Below the pieces are notes generated by a model. The model made no database searches. It saw nothing but the letters and a program-made list of their open reading frames with translations, and was not told the DNA's origin. The translations under genes were made by a program, and so were the position numbers. A stretch of 64,000 nucleotides of DNA from Paenibacillus marchantiophytorum (GTDB lineage Bacteria > Bacillota > Bacilli > Paenibacillales > NBRC-103111). Positions 42,541 to 58,304 of the stretch are shown here, piece after piece. The stretch spans positions 124,001 to 188,000 of the forward strand of contig NZ_BMHE01000009.1 in NCBI RefSeq assembly GCF_014640555.1, in the 5' to 3' direction. Every line of letters begins with the position of its first letter. Within the stretch, counting starts at the first letter, position 1.

Positions 42541-44280
42541 ATGATGAATATGTATGCAGCCGGTTACGGACTATTCAGTTTGCTCGTTCTCTTCGCCGTG
42601 AATTGGATCTACGTCAGAAATAGAAAGAAACGCAGCCCGCTCCCGGTTGGCCATTATACCCCGATTCCAGAACCGTCCAACTTGCTCGTCGAAATGTCCG
42701 ATGAATTGAGTGGTCAATTCGAATCTGGCGGTGAATCCGCGGTGCGGTCCGATCTAGAAAAGAAGGCAGAAATCAAAGTCGGACAGCTGCTGACCGTGCT
42801 TATGCTGGGCGCCTTTGTCTCGATTCTGAATCAGACGCTGATCAACGTTGCCATTCCCCATATCATGACGGATTTCAACGTTTCGGCCAATGTTGTACAG
42901 TGGCTCACGACGGGTTATATGCTGGTGAACGGGGTGATGATTCCCATTACCGCCTTTCTCATCGAGCGCTATGGATCCAGGTTTATGTTCCTCACTGCGA
43001 TGATTTTATTCACTGCCGGAGCCGTCATTTGCGCTGTTGCACCTAACTTCTCCATCCTCATGGCAGGCCGAGTCGTACAAGCATCAGGTGCTGGAATTAT
43101 TATGCCGCTGATGATGACGGTATTCTTGACCGTATTTCCTCCTGAAAAAAGGGGCAGCGCTATGGGAACGATGGGCATTGCCATGATTTTCGCACCGGCG
43201 ATTGGCCCTACGCTTTCCGGGTGGATCGTGCAAACCTACACTTGGCGACTCTTATTTTATATCGTTCTGCCGATCGGGTTGATCGATATCATCTTGGCTT
43301 TCTTTCTCATGGGGAATGTGACCAAGATGTCGAAGGTGAAGTTCGATTTCTGGGGCTTCCTCTTCTCCACTGTCGGCTTTGGCGGCTTGCTCTTTGCCTT
43401 CAGCGAAGCAGGCTCTGCCGGATGGCTGAGTGTGAAGGTGCTGGGCACGATGCTTGTCGGCATCGTCAGTCTTATCCTCTTCGTCTGGCGGGAGCTGACA
43501 GTGAAAGAACCTATGATCGACTTGCGTGTGTTCACTTACAACATTTTCACGTTGACGACGATCGTCAGCTCCATTATCAATATGGCGATGTTCGCAGCTA
43601 TGATCCTGCTTCCCATCTACCTGCAAAACATTCGCGGCTTCACCCCGCTGGCTTCCGGCTTGCTGCTGCTGCCGGGCGCTATTCTGATGGGGGTCATGCA
43701 GCCGATTGCCGGGATGATTTTCGACCGTATTGGCGTTCGATTGCTAGCCATCGTTGGGCTGCTCATCACCACGGCCACGACCTGGGAGTTCAGCCAATTG
43801 ACGGCTGACACCACGTACAATCATATCTTGCTGCTCTATTGTCTGCGCATGTTCGGCATGTCCTTCATGATGATGACCATCATGACAGAGGGCATGAATC
43901 AACTGCCGCGGCATCTGCACAGCCATGGAACGGCGATGTCGAATACGCTCAGGCAAGTGGCCGGTTCGCTGGGCACTGCCCTTCTGGTCACGGTGATGAG
44001 CTCCAGGGCTGATTTCCATTTGGGCAACAAAAGCAGCACGTTCACCTCAACGAATCCCTTCACCCTGAGCGAGCTCAGCCGATTAGGCAACGGCATAGCG
44101 GCTATGGCGCATATTCCGGTAGCTGCGGGAACGAAGCTTGTTTCCACATTGCTGTATGCCACTTCGGTGAAGGATTCAACGATTAACGGCATCAATGATG
44201 CCTTTCTGATAGCGACGGGGATTACTGCTGTGGCGCTGATTCTTTCGTTTTTCATTAGTCGGGTGAAACAGCCCTCGTGA
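42541..44280 (+). CDS. DHA2-family MFS multidrug efflux transporter (EmrB/QacA-like)
   Basis: 579 residues. The 14-helix core begins near residue 80 (GQLLTVLMLGAFVSILNQTLINVAIP) and carries the DHA2 motifs, e.g. QWLTTGYMLVNGVMIPITAF and the motif C-like GPTLSGWI. Ahead of it is an unusual ~80-residue N-terminal extension with an extra membrane helix (about 5-24) and a charged linker. It exports hydrophobic compounds by proton antiport, together with the preceding fusion protein. Confidence 0.88.
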   Translation: MMNMYAAGYGLFSLLVLFAVNWIYVRNRKKRSPLPVGHYTPIPEPSNLLVEMSDELSGQFESGGESAVRSDLEKKAEIKVGQLLTVLMLGAFVSILNQTLINVAIPHIMTDFNVSANVVQWLTTGYMLVNGVMIPITAFLIERYGSRFMFLTAMILFTAGAVICAVAPNFSILMAGRVVQASGAGIIMPLMMTVFLTVFPPEKRGSAMGTMGIAMIFAPAIGPTLSGWIVQTYTWRLLFYIVLPIGLIDIILAFFLMGNVTKMSKVKFDFWGFLFSTVGFGGLLFAFSEAGSAGWLSVKVLGTMLVGIVSLILFVWRELTVKEPMIDLRVFTYNIFTLTTIVSSIINMAMFAAMILLPIYLQNIRGFTPLASGLLLLPGAILMGVMQPIAGMIFDRIGVRLLAIVGLLITTATTWEFSQLTADTTYNHILLLYCLRMFGMSFMMMTIMTEGMNQLPRHLHSHGTAMSNTLRQVAGSLGTALLVTVMSSRADFHLGNKSSTFTSTNPFTLSELSRLGNGIAAMAHIPVAAGTKLVSTLLYATSVKDSTINGINDAFLIATGITAVALILSFFISRVKQPS

Positions 44281-44282
44281 GA

Positions 44283-44520
44283 CCCAAAGGGAACTACGAT
44301 CCGCTATAATGCTGAAAACAGCCTTATTCCACGCCAGTGGGAACTACGATCCGTTATTTCACCATTTCCTGCCCGGAATCAGCATGTTCCGCTTAATTAG
44401 CGTACCTCAGTTCCCTTTCATGCTACTTTTACCTCCGTTTCCGCCAATTAGCGGATCGTAGTTCCTTTTCACGCTAGGTTCTGTGTCATCGCATAGTGCA
44501 GAGGGAAACTACGGTTCCCT
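44283..44520. repeat. single diverged copy of the 'GGAACTACGATCCGCTA' intergenic repeat
   Basis: Holds GGGAACTACGATCCGCTAT (near 44290), GGGAACTACGATCCGTTAT (near 44338), the CAGCATGTTCCGCTTAATTAGCG block, and the reverse TTAGCGGATCGTAGTTCC (near 44448), in the same order as in the tandem array at 62.4-63.2 kb. No gene is supported here. Confidence 0.8.
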
Positions 44521-44524
44521 TATC

Positions 44525-44640
44525 TCCGCGCGGGGATAGCCGGGATAGTCGGGGTAGACGGGGATAGCCGGGGTAGCCGGGGTAGCCGGGTAGCCGAGGT
44601 AGCCGAGGTAGCCGGGGATAGCCGGGGATAAGCCGGGGGG
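44525..44640 (+). repeat. G-rich minisatellite (GCCGGGGTA-type units)
   Basis: About a dozen 9-10-nt units close to AGCCGGGGAT / AGCCGGGGTA. The plus strand has many GGGG runs at 5-7-base spacing and so could form a G-quadruplex. A minus-strand open frame through it (Pro/Gly/Tyr-rich) is a product of the repeat. Confidence 0.75.
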
Positions 44641-44661
44641 TAACTCCTCGTTCACGCAAAA

Positions 44662-44700
44662 AAAGGAGCTAAGCAGCTTGTATGCAGCTCCTTTCTTTTT
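44662..44700. terminator. terminator hairpin, bidirectional
   Basis: AAAGGAGCT (44662-44670) / AGCTCCTTT (44686-44694), flanked by A-rich and T-rich runs. Confidence 0.7.
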
Positions 44701-44763
44701 GTCATCCACTGCTGCTTTTTTGAGCAGAAATGGCCTATTCCACAAAAATGCTGCATCATGAGC

Positions 44764-44806
44764 AAAAAAATCATGCCCCGTGACATTGTACCGTCACAGA
44801 GCATGA
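44764..44806 (-). terminator. terminator of the esterase gene
   Basis: Outer stem TCATGC / GCATGA and inner stem GTGAC / GTCAC; the minus strand continues into seven T residues. It lies 8 bases past the esterase stop. Confidence 0.8.
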
Positions 44807-44813
44807 GGAGCCC

Positions 44814-45836
44814 TCAATGCTTTAGCCAATCATCCAAAAAGGCATAAGCCAACAGGCGGATCTCCGCAGGAAAATCATGACCCCCATCCCCGAGATAGGA
44901 TCGGAAACGGTCCGCTTTGCCTAACCAGCCGTACAGCTTCGAGAGCTCCAGCATTCCTTCTGCTACAGCTTTCCAATGGGGAAAAATGGTATCCGCCTGA
45001 GCTGCATAGTTGAAAAAAGGTACCGGGGCGCATAACGCAGCGATCTCATGGAACTCGAATGGAATTTGATCTATAGCCAAATCTGCCGATATTTGCGGAA
45101 TGTGCGTATAGGGGTAGTTCCGGTAGCTCCAGTGTGCTGGATAGGGGTCACCCGTAAAGGGACTGAAACCGCAGCTGGAAACGACGGCTTTCACACGCTT
45201 GTCGATGCCTGCGAGAAAGTAAGAATTGTAGCCGCCGAACGAGTGGCCGATCACCCCGATAGCTGATGGATTTACATAATCCAGCGCGCACAGCACATCC
45301 ACGCCCTGCATGTGGTCCGTTATATTTTTGGCAACGGTCGACCAGCCCGGGTGATGCTCATAGAAAGGCTCGCTGTTAAACGCTGGCTTATTCGGGTAAA
45401 TGCGTTCCCCCGCCGTAAGTGCATCCGGAACGAGCACAACATACCCCCGTTCCACCAATTCGAGGGCGTAGATCCGATTCTTGCGACCTGAGGACATGGC
45501 AATATCGTCCTTCCCCTGCTCATGCGTCGGATGCAGCGCGAGCACGGCCGGATATCCGGCTGGCCCTGGCGCTTGTGCCTCTGGAACGAGCAGATAAGCT
45601 GTAACCGTGTCGCCATAAACCGTATCATAGGCCACATGCAGACGGGTATGACCAGACTGTTTGCTCTGGGAACGAACCTGCAGCTTCACAGGCTCCCTCT
45701 GGGGCAATTCTCCTATATATTCCAGCCAAGTGCTGCGAATACCGTTTAGCTTCTCTTCCCACTGCATGATGCTCTCGATGCCTTGCAGAAGCGGCGGCAT
45801 GCCCGTTTGGTTCAACTGCGATAAGTTGTATGCCAT
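44814..45836 (-). CDS. alpha/beta hydrolase, dienelactone hydrolase/acetylxylan esterase-like
   Basis: 340 residues, no signal peptide, so cytoplasmic. The nucleophile elbow GHSFGGY is at about residues 196-202, and GGHDFP near the C-terminus supplies the histidine. The neighbouring CUT1 sugar importer and secreted lyase suggest that it removes ester groups from imported oligosaccharides; the exact substrate is not shown. Last gene of the polysaccharide locus. Confidence 0.8.
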   Translation of the reverse strand: MAYNLSQLNQTGMPPLLQGIESIMQWEEKLNGIRSTWLEYIGELPQREPVKLQVRSQSKQSGHTRLHVAYDTVYGDTVTAYLLVPEAQAPGPAGYPAVLALHPTHEQGKDDIAMSSGRKNRIYALELVERGYVVLVPDALTAGERIYPNKPAFNSEPFYEHHPGWSTVAKNITDHMQGVDVLCALDYVNPSAIGVIGHSFGGYNSYFLAGIDKRVKAVVSSCGFSPFTGDPYPAHWSYRNYPYTHIPQISADLAIDQIPFEFHEIAALCAPVPFFNYAAQADTIFPHWKAVAEGMLELSKLYGWLGKADRFRSYLGDGGHDFPAEIRLLAYAFLDDWLKH

Positions 45837-45987
45837 GTGTGGATAACCTCAATTCATTGGTTCTGTTCGTTTCCTTCATTCATAGTAGCGGCACTGGAGC
45901 GGCCTGGGTACTATCATTTTTGTTAAAGACTCAACTTTTTTGCTTAAAGCTAAAAATTGTACCCTTTCTCGCAAAACAACCCTGTCA

Positions 45988-46854
45988 TTATCCTTTCACA
46001 GATCCGATCAAGGCGCCTTTTTCAAAATATTTCTGGATAAAAGGATACACCAAGATAATGGGCAGCGCAGCTATCAGAATAACGCCGTACCGTAAGGATT
46101 CCAATACAACATGTTGTCCGCTCGCTGTGGAGGTTTCCACGATGTCACCAACTTGGCCCACGATCACCATGTTGCGGATGATGAGTTGAAGCGGGTGCAA
46201 ACTGGCATCGCGCAGAAAAAGCAGCGCACCGGTAAAAGAGTTCCAGATTTCAACGGAATAGAATAAGCCGATTGTCATTAGAACTGGCTTCGATAATGGG
46301 ATAACCATGTGCGTCAATACCCCGATGTCGGACAAGCCGTCGATCCTGCCAGACTCCTCAATCTCCTTAGGAAATCCTTGGAAAAACGTGCGGACGATGA
46401 TGAGATTAAACGTATTCAGTGCGTTAGGCAGCACCATCGCCCAAATTGTATTCATCAAGCCATATCCACGTGCCACAATGTAAAAAGGGATAACACCGCC
46501 ATTAAACATGATTGTGAAGACAATCATCAGCATGATGCTTTTGCCGAATACCAGCGACTTTCTCGATAGCGCGTAAGCGCCCGTTACGGTAATAAACATA
46601 GAAATGATGGTGCCAAGAACGACATAAATGAGTGTATTCTTATAACCGATCCAGATACGCTGATCGCTAAGCACCGCTTTGATGGCATCCAATTGAAAGC
46701 CTCTTGGCCAAAGACCAACTTCATTCTTGACCACATGATCAGGCGTGCTTAACACGACAGAAGCCATATGGATAAAAGGGAACAACGCTGCTGCAGCAAC
46801 CAGAGCGAGCAGCAAAACATTGATGATATCAAAAACGCCTATGCGCCTGGACAA
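45988..46854 (-). CDS. sugar ABC transporter permease (LplC-type, CUT1)
   Basis: 288 residues with six membrane segments and the EAA-type loop EIEESGRIDGLSDIGVLTHM before the last part. It ends QKYFEKGALIGSVKG, the signature C-terminus of this subfamily. TTG start with AAAGGAG 8 bases upstream, 13 bases after the partner permease. No ATPase gene is nearby, as is usual for these systems, which use a shared MsmX-like ATPase. Confidence 0.92.
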   Translation of the reverse strand: MSRRIGVFDIINVLLLALVAAAALFPFIHMASVVLSTPDHVVKNEVGLWPRGFQLDAIKAVLSDQRIWIGYKNTLIYVVLGTIISMFITVTGAYALSRKSLVFGKSIMLMIVFTIMFNGGVIPFYIVARGYGLMNTIWAMVLPNALNTFNLIIVRTFFQGFPKEIEESGRIDGLSDIGVLTHMVIPLSKPVLMTIGLFYSVEIWNSFTGALLFLRDASLHPLQLIIRNMVIVGQVGDIVETSTASGQHVVLESLRYGVILIAALPIILVYPFIQKYFEKGALIGSVKG

Positions 46855-46867
46855 TCGCTCATCTCCT

Positions 46868-47776
46868 TTACCATAAACTGGTATCTCCTACTTTGCGGGC
46901 AATCCGGTTCGCGGAATAGACGAAAATAAATCCTACAATTCCCATGGCAAGATCAATGGCTGCCGCGTAACTAAAGCTTCCTTGCAAGATACCAATCCTG
47001 TACACATAAGTAGGAATGATATCGGCCGTTTCCAAATTCGCTGCATTCCCCAGCAGGAACGCTTTATCAAAAGCCAAATCAAGTACTTGGCCCATCTGTA
47101 AAATGAAAATAATGACCATCGCCGGAATAAGGGATGGCACTGTAACATGCAGCGTTTGCTTCCACCTGCCCGCGCCATCAATTTCCGCTGCTTCATATAA
47201 ATGAGGGTCGACCGAAGCCAAGGCGGCTAGATAAATAATCGTGCCGAAGCCAGCCGATTGCCAAATATCCGAGGTGACATAGATAGCCCGGAACCATTCC
47301 GGTTTCTGCAGGAAACTGATGGGCTCGAGCCCCCAGGACTGGATGATATTGTTCACTACGCCGGTACTTGGCGACAAGATCATGATGAGAATGCTGGAAA
47401 CAACGACAGTCGAAAGAAAATAAGGCATGTAGCTGACAGACTGGACGAATTTTTTAAACCGTTTAAATCTCATTTCGTTAAATAACAGCGCGAGAATGAT
47501 AGGCGCCGGAAAACCGAAAAGCAGTCGGTATCCGCCTAATACAATCGTATTCTTGATAATGATCAACGCATCGGGATTGCTAATAAACATCCGGTAATAT
47601 TTAAGCCCCACCCATTCGCTCGCCCAAACGCCTTTGAACAGATTATAGTCCTTGAAGGAAATAATAATCCCGAACATAGGCACATAACGAAACAGAATAT
47701 AGTAGAGCAGTGCGGGGGCAAGCAGCAGAAAGTAGACTCGGTCCCGCATCAATCTCTGGAAGATCGTTTGATTCAA
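46868..47776 (-). CDS. sugar ABC transporter permease (LplB-type, CUT1)
   Basis: 302 residues with six membrane segments; YYILFRYVPMFGIIISFKDY at the start and the EAA loop YEAAEIDGAGRWKQTLHVT. TTG at 47776 is the start (AGAGGAGG 8 bases upstream); the open frame upstream has no site. Partner of the following permease, importing oligosaccharides captured by the lipoprotein encoded upstream. Confidence 0.92.
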   Translation of the reverse strand: MNQTIFQRLMRDRVYFLLLAPALLYYILFRYVPMFGIIISFKDYNLFKGVWASEWVGLKYYRMFISNPDALIIIKNTIVLGGYRLLFGFPAPIILALLFNEMRFKRFKKFVQSVSYMPYFLSTVVVSSILIMILSPSTGVVNNIIQSWGLEPISFLQKPEWFRAIYVTSDIWQSAGFGTIIYLAALASVDPHLYEAAEIDGAGRWKQTLHVTVPSLIPAMVIIFILQMGQVLDLAFDKAFLLGNAANLETADIIPTYVYRIGILQGSFSYAAAIDLAMGIVGFIFVYSANRIARKVGDTSLW

Positions 47777-47856
47777 GACGGTGCCTCCTCTTTTATTATG
47801 GTTGAGCCATATGCCTGTCTCAGCGGGAATATGACCCAACGATTATCGATCATTGC

Positions 47857-49392
47857 TTATTTACTTGCATTTGCTTTTTGCCGATCCAAGGCAGTCTGGT
47901 ACGTTGACAGCATTTTTTTCAAATCATATTTATCCAGATCCTGGGTGAATTTATCCCATTCGGTCAGCGGTGTTTCTCCCAAAATAAACTTGCTGAGCGA
48001 AGACGTGTAGAATTTGAACAGTTGGTCGCCCGGTACGGCGATAGAAGCCGCTTCCTCCTGGGTCAGAACAGGCATTCTATTATAGGTTGGGAACCGATAT
48101 TTGGGAGCCTCCTGATAGGAGAACTGCTCGCTTTCCTTGACTAGCGCAAGCCAGGCGTTAAAATCAAACCATCCGTAGGTTCCTGCTGTTTGAATCCCGG
48201 ATTCTCGGCGCAAATCGTTGGCTTCTTTGTAAACAGGCTTGAACTTTCGCTTGCCGCCTTCGATCGTATACGTCTCTCCTTCTTTTCCCCAGCTCTGAAT
48301 GTCCTTGCCTTTCTCCGAATAAATGTAATCCAGATAGCGAAGAGCGGCATCTTGTTTCGTCGTCTTGGAAGCGACTGCGAATCCAAATTCCTCCGTACCG
48401 CCTCTTGGCAAATACGGCTGAGTTCCCACTCCGACTGGCGGCGCCATGAATTTCAAATTGCCTTCTTTAAGTTGGTTGTTCATAATCTCGATTTGACCGA
48501 TAAATTGTACAGTAATGAACGATTTATTCGAGGACATGAATTGTGTCCATGCTTTGTAGTCCATTGTGAGCCAATCTGGCGGAATCAATTTGTCTTTCTG
48601 AAATTTATTTAAATACGTAATCATCGACTTGGCAGCCGGTTGTTTCATGCCATAGTCCATTTTCCCTGTTTTCGGATCTTGGTAGAAGCTTGGATAGAAG
48701 CCGAAAGAAGGGCTGAACGTATCCAGAGTGGCAATGCCATGACGGAATACGAACGGGTAGCTGTCCGGATATAGCTCTTTCAGCTTTTTTGACGTTTCGT
48801 ACAGCTCATCCCATGTTTTGGGTACCTGCAAATTGTTCTTCTTGAAAATATCTTCCCTATAAAACCACACCATCTGACTGCCAGCGCCCGCTCCGTCGTT
48901 AATAATGCTGTAAATTTCTCCGCCTGGCATCGTAATCCGTTCGCGTATGTCGGGATTCGCTTTAAGATAGGCTTTGACATTCGGCATTTTATCCATGTAT
49001 TTGGATAAATCCAAGAACGCTCCTTGTGGACCGAACTTCTGAACCTCGTTTGGAAAAACAGACAGGACATCCGGCATGTCTCCCGATGATACGGAAAGCG
49101 AGAGTGATTCCGGGCCTGTAGCCAGTTCCTGTTTAACCGTAATGTTCGTTTCTTCCTTGACCCATTTCCAGGTGCCCCAGTCCGCTTTGGCCGGCCATGC
49201 CGTCTGATTTTCCGTAAATACTCGAAGGGTCGCCGGTTCCGGCAGCTTGCTTGCTGCAGCATCAGACGCTGTGTTCGGTTGAGTGGTTGCCTTGTCTGTC
49301 CCTTTGCCCGTTTCACTGCTGCACGCCGTGGCCATCAAGAGCGATGATGCAATCACCGACAGGACTAGCGTACTTTTCCTCATTTGTTTCAT
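47857..49392 (-). CDS. extracellular sugar-binding lipoprotein
   Basis: 511 residues with a signal peptide and a lipobox-like MATAC at about residue 25. The mature part has the domain order of CUT1 LplA-type binding proteins (KWVKEETNITVKQELATGPE, then MVWFYREDIFKKNNLQVPKTWDELY). It captures poly- or oligosaccharide fragments at the cell surface for the two permeases. Start is ATG at 49392 with AAAGGGG 7 bases upstream. Confidence 0.9.
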   Translation of the reverse strand: MKQMRKSTLVLSVIASSLLMATACSSETGKGTDKATTQPNTASDAAASKLPEPATLRVFTENQTAWPAKADWGTWKWVKEETNITVKQELATGPESLSLSVSSGDMPDVLSVFPNEVQKFGPQGAFLDLSKYMDKMPNVKAYLKANPDIRERITMPGGEIYSIINDGAGAGSQMVWFYREDIFKKNNLQVPKTWDELYETSKKLKELYPDSYPFVFRHGIATLDTFSPSFGFYPSFYQDPKTGKMDYGMKQPAAKSMITYLNKFQKDKLIPPDWLTMDYKAWTQFMSSNKSFITVQFIGQIEIMNNQLKEGNLKFMAPPVGVGTQPYLPRGGTEEFGFAVASKTTKQDAALRYLDYIYSEKGKDIQSWGKEGETYTIEGGKRKFKPVYKEANDLRRESGIQTAGTYGWFDFNAWLALVKESEQFSYQEAPKYRFPTYNRMPVLTQEEAASIAVPGDQLFKFYTSSLSKFILGETPLTEWDKFTQDLDKYDLKKMLSTYQTALDRQKANASK

Positions 49393-49605
49393 TTGGTAAC
49401 CCCTTTCTGTGTGTGAAATCATTTGCGATCCTTGACACCTTCATCATAGGGAAAGGCTGCTATTCGGTAAATAAATGAAAGCCGCGAAAACATCAACTTT
49501 ATTCAGATACCTAAAAATACGATTAAGTTTCGATAAAAGTGTTTAGTTTCTCAGAGTCATATGGCGCAGAAATGAAGAAAAGCCCCGCTGGCGCGAAGCT
49601 TCTGA

Positions 49606-51816
49606 CTAGGATCTGGGCGATGGTTTTTTGCGAAATTCACTTGGTGTGATCCCTGTATACTTTTTAAACATCCTGTTAAATGAAGTGATATTCCGATAAC
49701 CGACCGCTTCGGCGACATCATGGATTTTCAACTTGTTTTGTTCGAGCATACCGGTCGCCTTGCCAATGCGAATTTCATTGATATAATCGACAATGTTCAT
49801 GCCGGTTTTCTCCTTGAAATAGGAGGATAGGTAGCCGCCGCTCAAATTCAGCTGTTGGGCAAGCACATCCAAATACAAATCTTCGGCGTATCGTTCGTTC
49901 ACATAATCCATGATGAACACTGTGACTGGATCTTTCTGTTCCGTTTGCTGCTTCTTCTCCCTGACCGCTTGGGCAGCCTGGGCGACTGCTTGCTGCAACA
50001 GCAGCTCCAATTCGCTGACGGCGACACATTCCTGCACCTTATTCTGCGTTTGCTCCAAAAGGGTTTGCATCGTGCCAGGGTTGTCCAACACATTGGAAAC
50101 TTCGCTTTTGATTTTATCCAGCAGCATATCAGCAAAGCGGGCTAACGTCGCAGCGCTCATCTGCTCCCCTTCCCATCTAGCATAATAGCGCGTCATGAAA
50201 GTCTCCAACTGTTCAACATTGCCTTCACGCAGATTCACACAAAATTCTTTGTCCTGATTGGTCGTAAAAACAGGCGAAGGATACATATCGAGCGGGGCTG
50301 ATACGATTTGAACAGCGTCGATTAATCTCCGCTTGCCCAGCACGCCTTGCACCTCTTGATACGCAGTTGCGATATGCTCCGAATGACGGTATTCGCTCGA
50401 TACAGCCATGGTCATCAAGCCATATTCCCGATCTTGTCCGAAAGTCTCCTTCATCCGTTCAAGTAAAGTGTCCAACTGATCTCTGCGCTCGTTGAATACA
50501 AGACTGAGGATTTGATTATGTTCAATCTGGAAGGTCAGGGAATCCGGGAAACTTTGGTTCAGTTCATTTTCAATAAAGGCTTTCATATAATAGAGCCATT
50601 TCTGGAATGAGACATGCTCCCAGTCGTAATTTTTCTTGCCCATTACATGAAAGAGTACGAATACATAACTTCTTTCCCTGAAATCCAGCAGCGCTGAAGT
50701 CGTATCGTCCTGCCGAATCGCCTTCAAATGGTTGAATAAGGCAAGCTGCTGATCCGTTTTTTTCTTATCGTACAATTGATGGCTGATGAGATCGAATTCC
50801 CGAATGCTCGACCTAAGCGGTCTGCCTTCCTGGGTTGATCTAATCACTTTTTGCAGCGGATTGTTAATCCGGGCGGCAATAAGCAGAGCGGCGATGATGC
50901 TCAACGTCACCGAGAGCACGAGAATCGCAACAAGTGTGATATTCAGCCGGGTCTGGGATACAATCTTGTCGACCGGAACACGATGAATGTAGGTAAATCC
51001 GCTCACTTTGCCTGAGCCATAGAAATGATAATCGCCATGACGAATCAATGCCTTGCTATCCTTCTGCAAATCGCTTAATGCAATGAAGGGTTTTGGCCCT
51101 CCGCTGTTGAAAATGGTTTGTCCCAGATCATTGTACATGACGAAGTCGTCGCTAGGCGCTACGTGAAAAGCCTTGAACATTTTATCCGCATCCAGAAACA
51201 CAATGATCATGAACTCGTTGTTTCCCTTCGTCTTATACACAATCGGGATCAGCTTGCTGCTTGCGGCGCGGTAACTATTCATCTCATTATAGAAAACGGC
51301 GGATGGCAATATGCGGCTGCTATAGTTCTCTTCGAACTGCTTCTGCCAGAATTCGAGCGGATAGTCTGGACTGACATGGAACACATTGAACATGGTGGAC
51401 GCGTCGGTGCTTGTGCCTTTCTCCAGCACGAACGCATCACGCTTGGCATACAACACGATATTATCGATGAACAAATAGGAGTTGGACACCCAGGTATTCA
51501 TTTCACGTTGAAGAATGGGATAATTGATGTATTGGGGGTTGTACTGAAGCCGTTGGACTTCTTCGTTATAGAGGTATAGATGCATCTGCTTATTAAGCAT
51601 CTCGAAATGCTTCTCGTAGCTGTCCATCGTACTGTTCAACATAAGCGTGTTATATTGCACAATTTCCTTGCGGACGTTGGACTTGGAGACGGAAATGGAA
51701 TACAGTGTGAGGGAAACTAAAAGGATGATGATGCACAAAAAACCCGCAACTAATCGCAGGAATAAAGAGTTCGACCGATTACGAATTAATAAATAAATAG
51801 GTTGAAGCTTCTTCAT
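49606..51816 (-). CDS. membrane-bound AraC-family regulator
   Basis: 736 residues: membrane helix (about 18-40), extracellular sensor domain of Cache type (about 45-285), second membrane helix (about 292-315), a cytoplasmic linker, and a C-terminal double helix-turn-helix of AraC type (about 640-730; LDVLAQQLNLSGGYLSSYFK and the last GYRNITSFNRMFKKYTGITP). This layout is common beside CUT1 transporters in Paenibacillus, where the sensor detects extracellular sugar or the loaded binding protein and activates the locus. Start is ATG at 51816 with GTGGAGG upstream. Confidence 0.92.
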   Translation of the reverse strand: MKKLQPIYLLIRNRSNSLFLRLVAGFLCIIILLVSLTLYSISVSKSNVRKEIVQYNTLMLNSTMDSYEKHFEMLNKQMHLYLYNEEVQRLQYNPQYINYPILQREMNTWVSNSYLFIDNIVLYAKRDAFVLEKGTSTDASTMFNVFHVSPDYPLEFWQKQFEENYSSRILPSAVFYNEMNSYRAASSKLIPIVYKTKGNNEFMIIVFLDADKMFKAFHVAPSDDFVMYNDLGQTIFNSGGPKPFIALSDLQKDSKALIRHGDYHFYGSGKVSGFTYIHRVPVDKIVSQTRLNITLVAILVLSVTLSIIAALLIAARINNPLQKVIRSTQEGRPLRSSIREFDLISHQLYDKKKTDQQLALFNHLKAIRQDDTTSALLDFRERSYVFVLFHVMGKKNYDWEHVSFQKWLYYMKAFIENELNQSFPDSLTFQIEHNQILSLVFNERRDQLDTLLERMKETFGQDREYGLMTMAVSSEYRHSEHIATAYQEVQGVLGKRRLIDAVQIVSAPLDMYPSPVFTTNQDKEFCVNLREGNVEQLETFMTRYYARWEGEQMSAATLARFADMLLDKIKSEVSNVLDNPGTMQTLLEQTQNKVQECVAVSELELLLQQAVAQAAQAVREKKQQTEQKDPVTVFIMDYVNERYAEDLYLDVLAQQLNLSGGYLSSYFKEKTGMNIVDYINEIRIGKATGMLEQNKLKIHDVAEAVGYRNITSFNRMFKKYTGITPSEFRKKPSPRS

Positions 51817-51910
51817 TCGGGCCTCCACCTCTTATGTTAGATTCGCCACATTATGTTGTCTGGTACCTATCTAGTTCCTATTAAAACAAATAATATAATT
51901 GTTGTAAAGA

Positions 51911-51953
51911 AAAAGGTTATCCCTCATCCTTGCGGACTTCGGGATAACCCTTA
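51911..51953 (-). terminator. terminator of the large lyase gene
   Basis: Minus strand GGGTTATCCC / GGGATAACC stem followed by TTTTTC. It lies 32 bases after the lyase stop. Confidence 0.8.
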
Positions 51954-51984
51954 AGTATGTGATCTTAGCAATGATAAGTGAGCG

Positions 51985-57996
<6,012 letters not shown>

Positions 57997-58205
57997 TCAG
58001 CTCCTTTTCATGGATTGAGACGATTGTTCCTATACCTACTGACAAGGTGATTTCTCCGCTGCTTTCCTGCACACGACTCTTCCCTCCCTTCTTCCTGTTC
58101 ATCATAAAAAAACGCCCACTTGCCCGTAAATTAGCAAATGCCGCAGAAAGATCAACTTTCTTCGAAAAACCTTAATTAAGCCTACTTATCCCCAAAATGC
58201 TTAAA

Positions 58206-58233
58206 CCAAAAAGGCTGCCCGCTGGGCAACCTT
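58206..58233 (-). terminator. terminator of the CBS-domain gene
   Basis: Minus strand AAGGTTGCCC / GGGCAGCCTT with an AGC loop and one mismatch, followed by TTTTGG. The rest of the gap 57988-58304 has no gene I can support beyond the tail noted in the findings. Confidence 0.6.
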
Positions 58234-58304
58234 AGGATGGACACATCTCTTAATTCTTCAAATCGTCCTCAAGCAGATCTTCGAACTGCTTGATCTTAGC
58301 ACGG

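Noticed and set aside
43221..43808. 195-codon plus-strand frame and minus-strand frames inside the efflux transporter
   Set aside because: Shadows of the MFS gene; His/Arg-rich translation typical of out-of-frame reading.
44509..44745. Minus-strand frame with a Pro-Gly-Tyr repeat resembling a collagen-like or elastin-like protein
   Set aside because: The repeat is made by the DNA minisatellite, the frame crosses a terminator hairpin, and there is no ribosome binding site.
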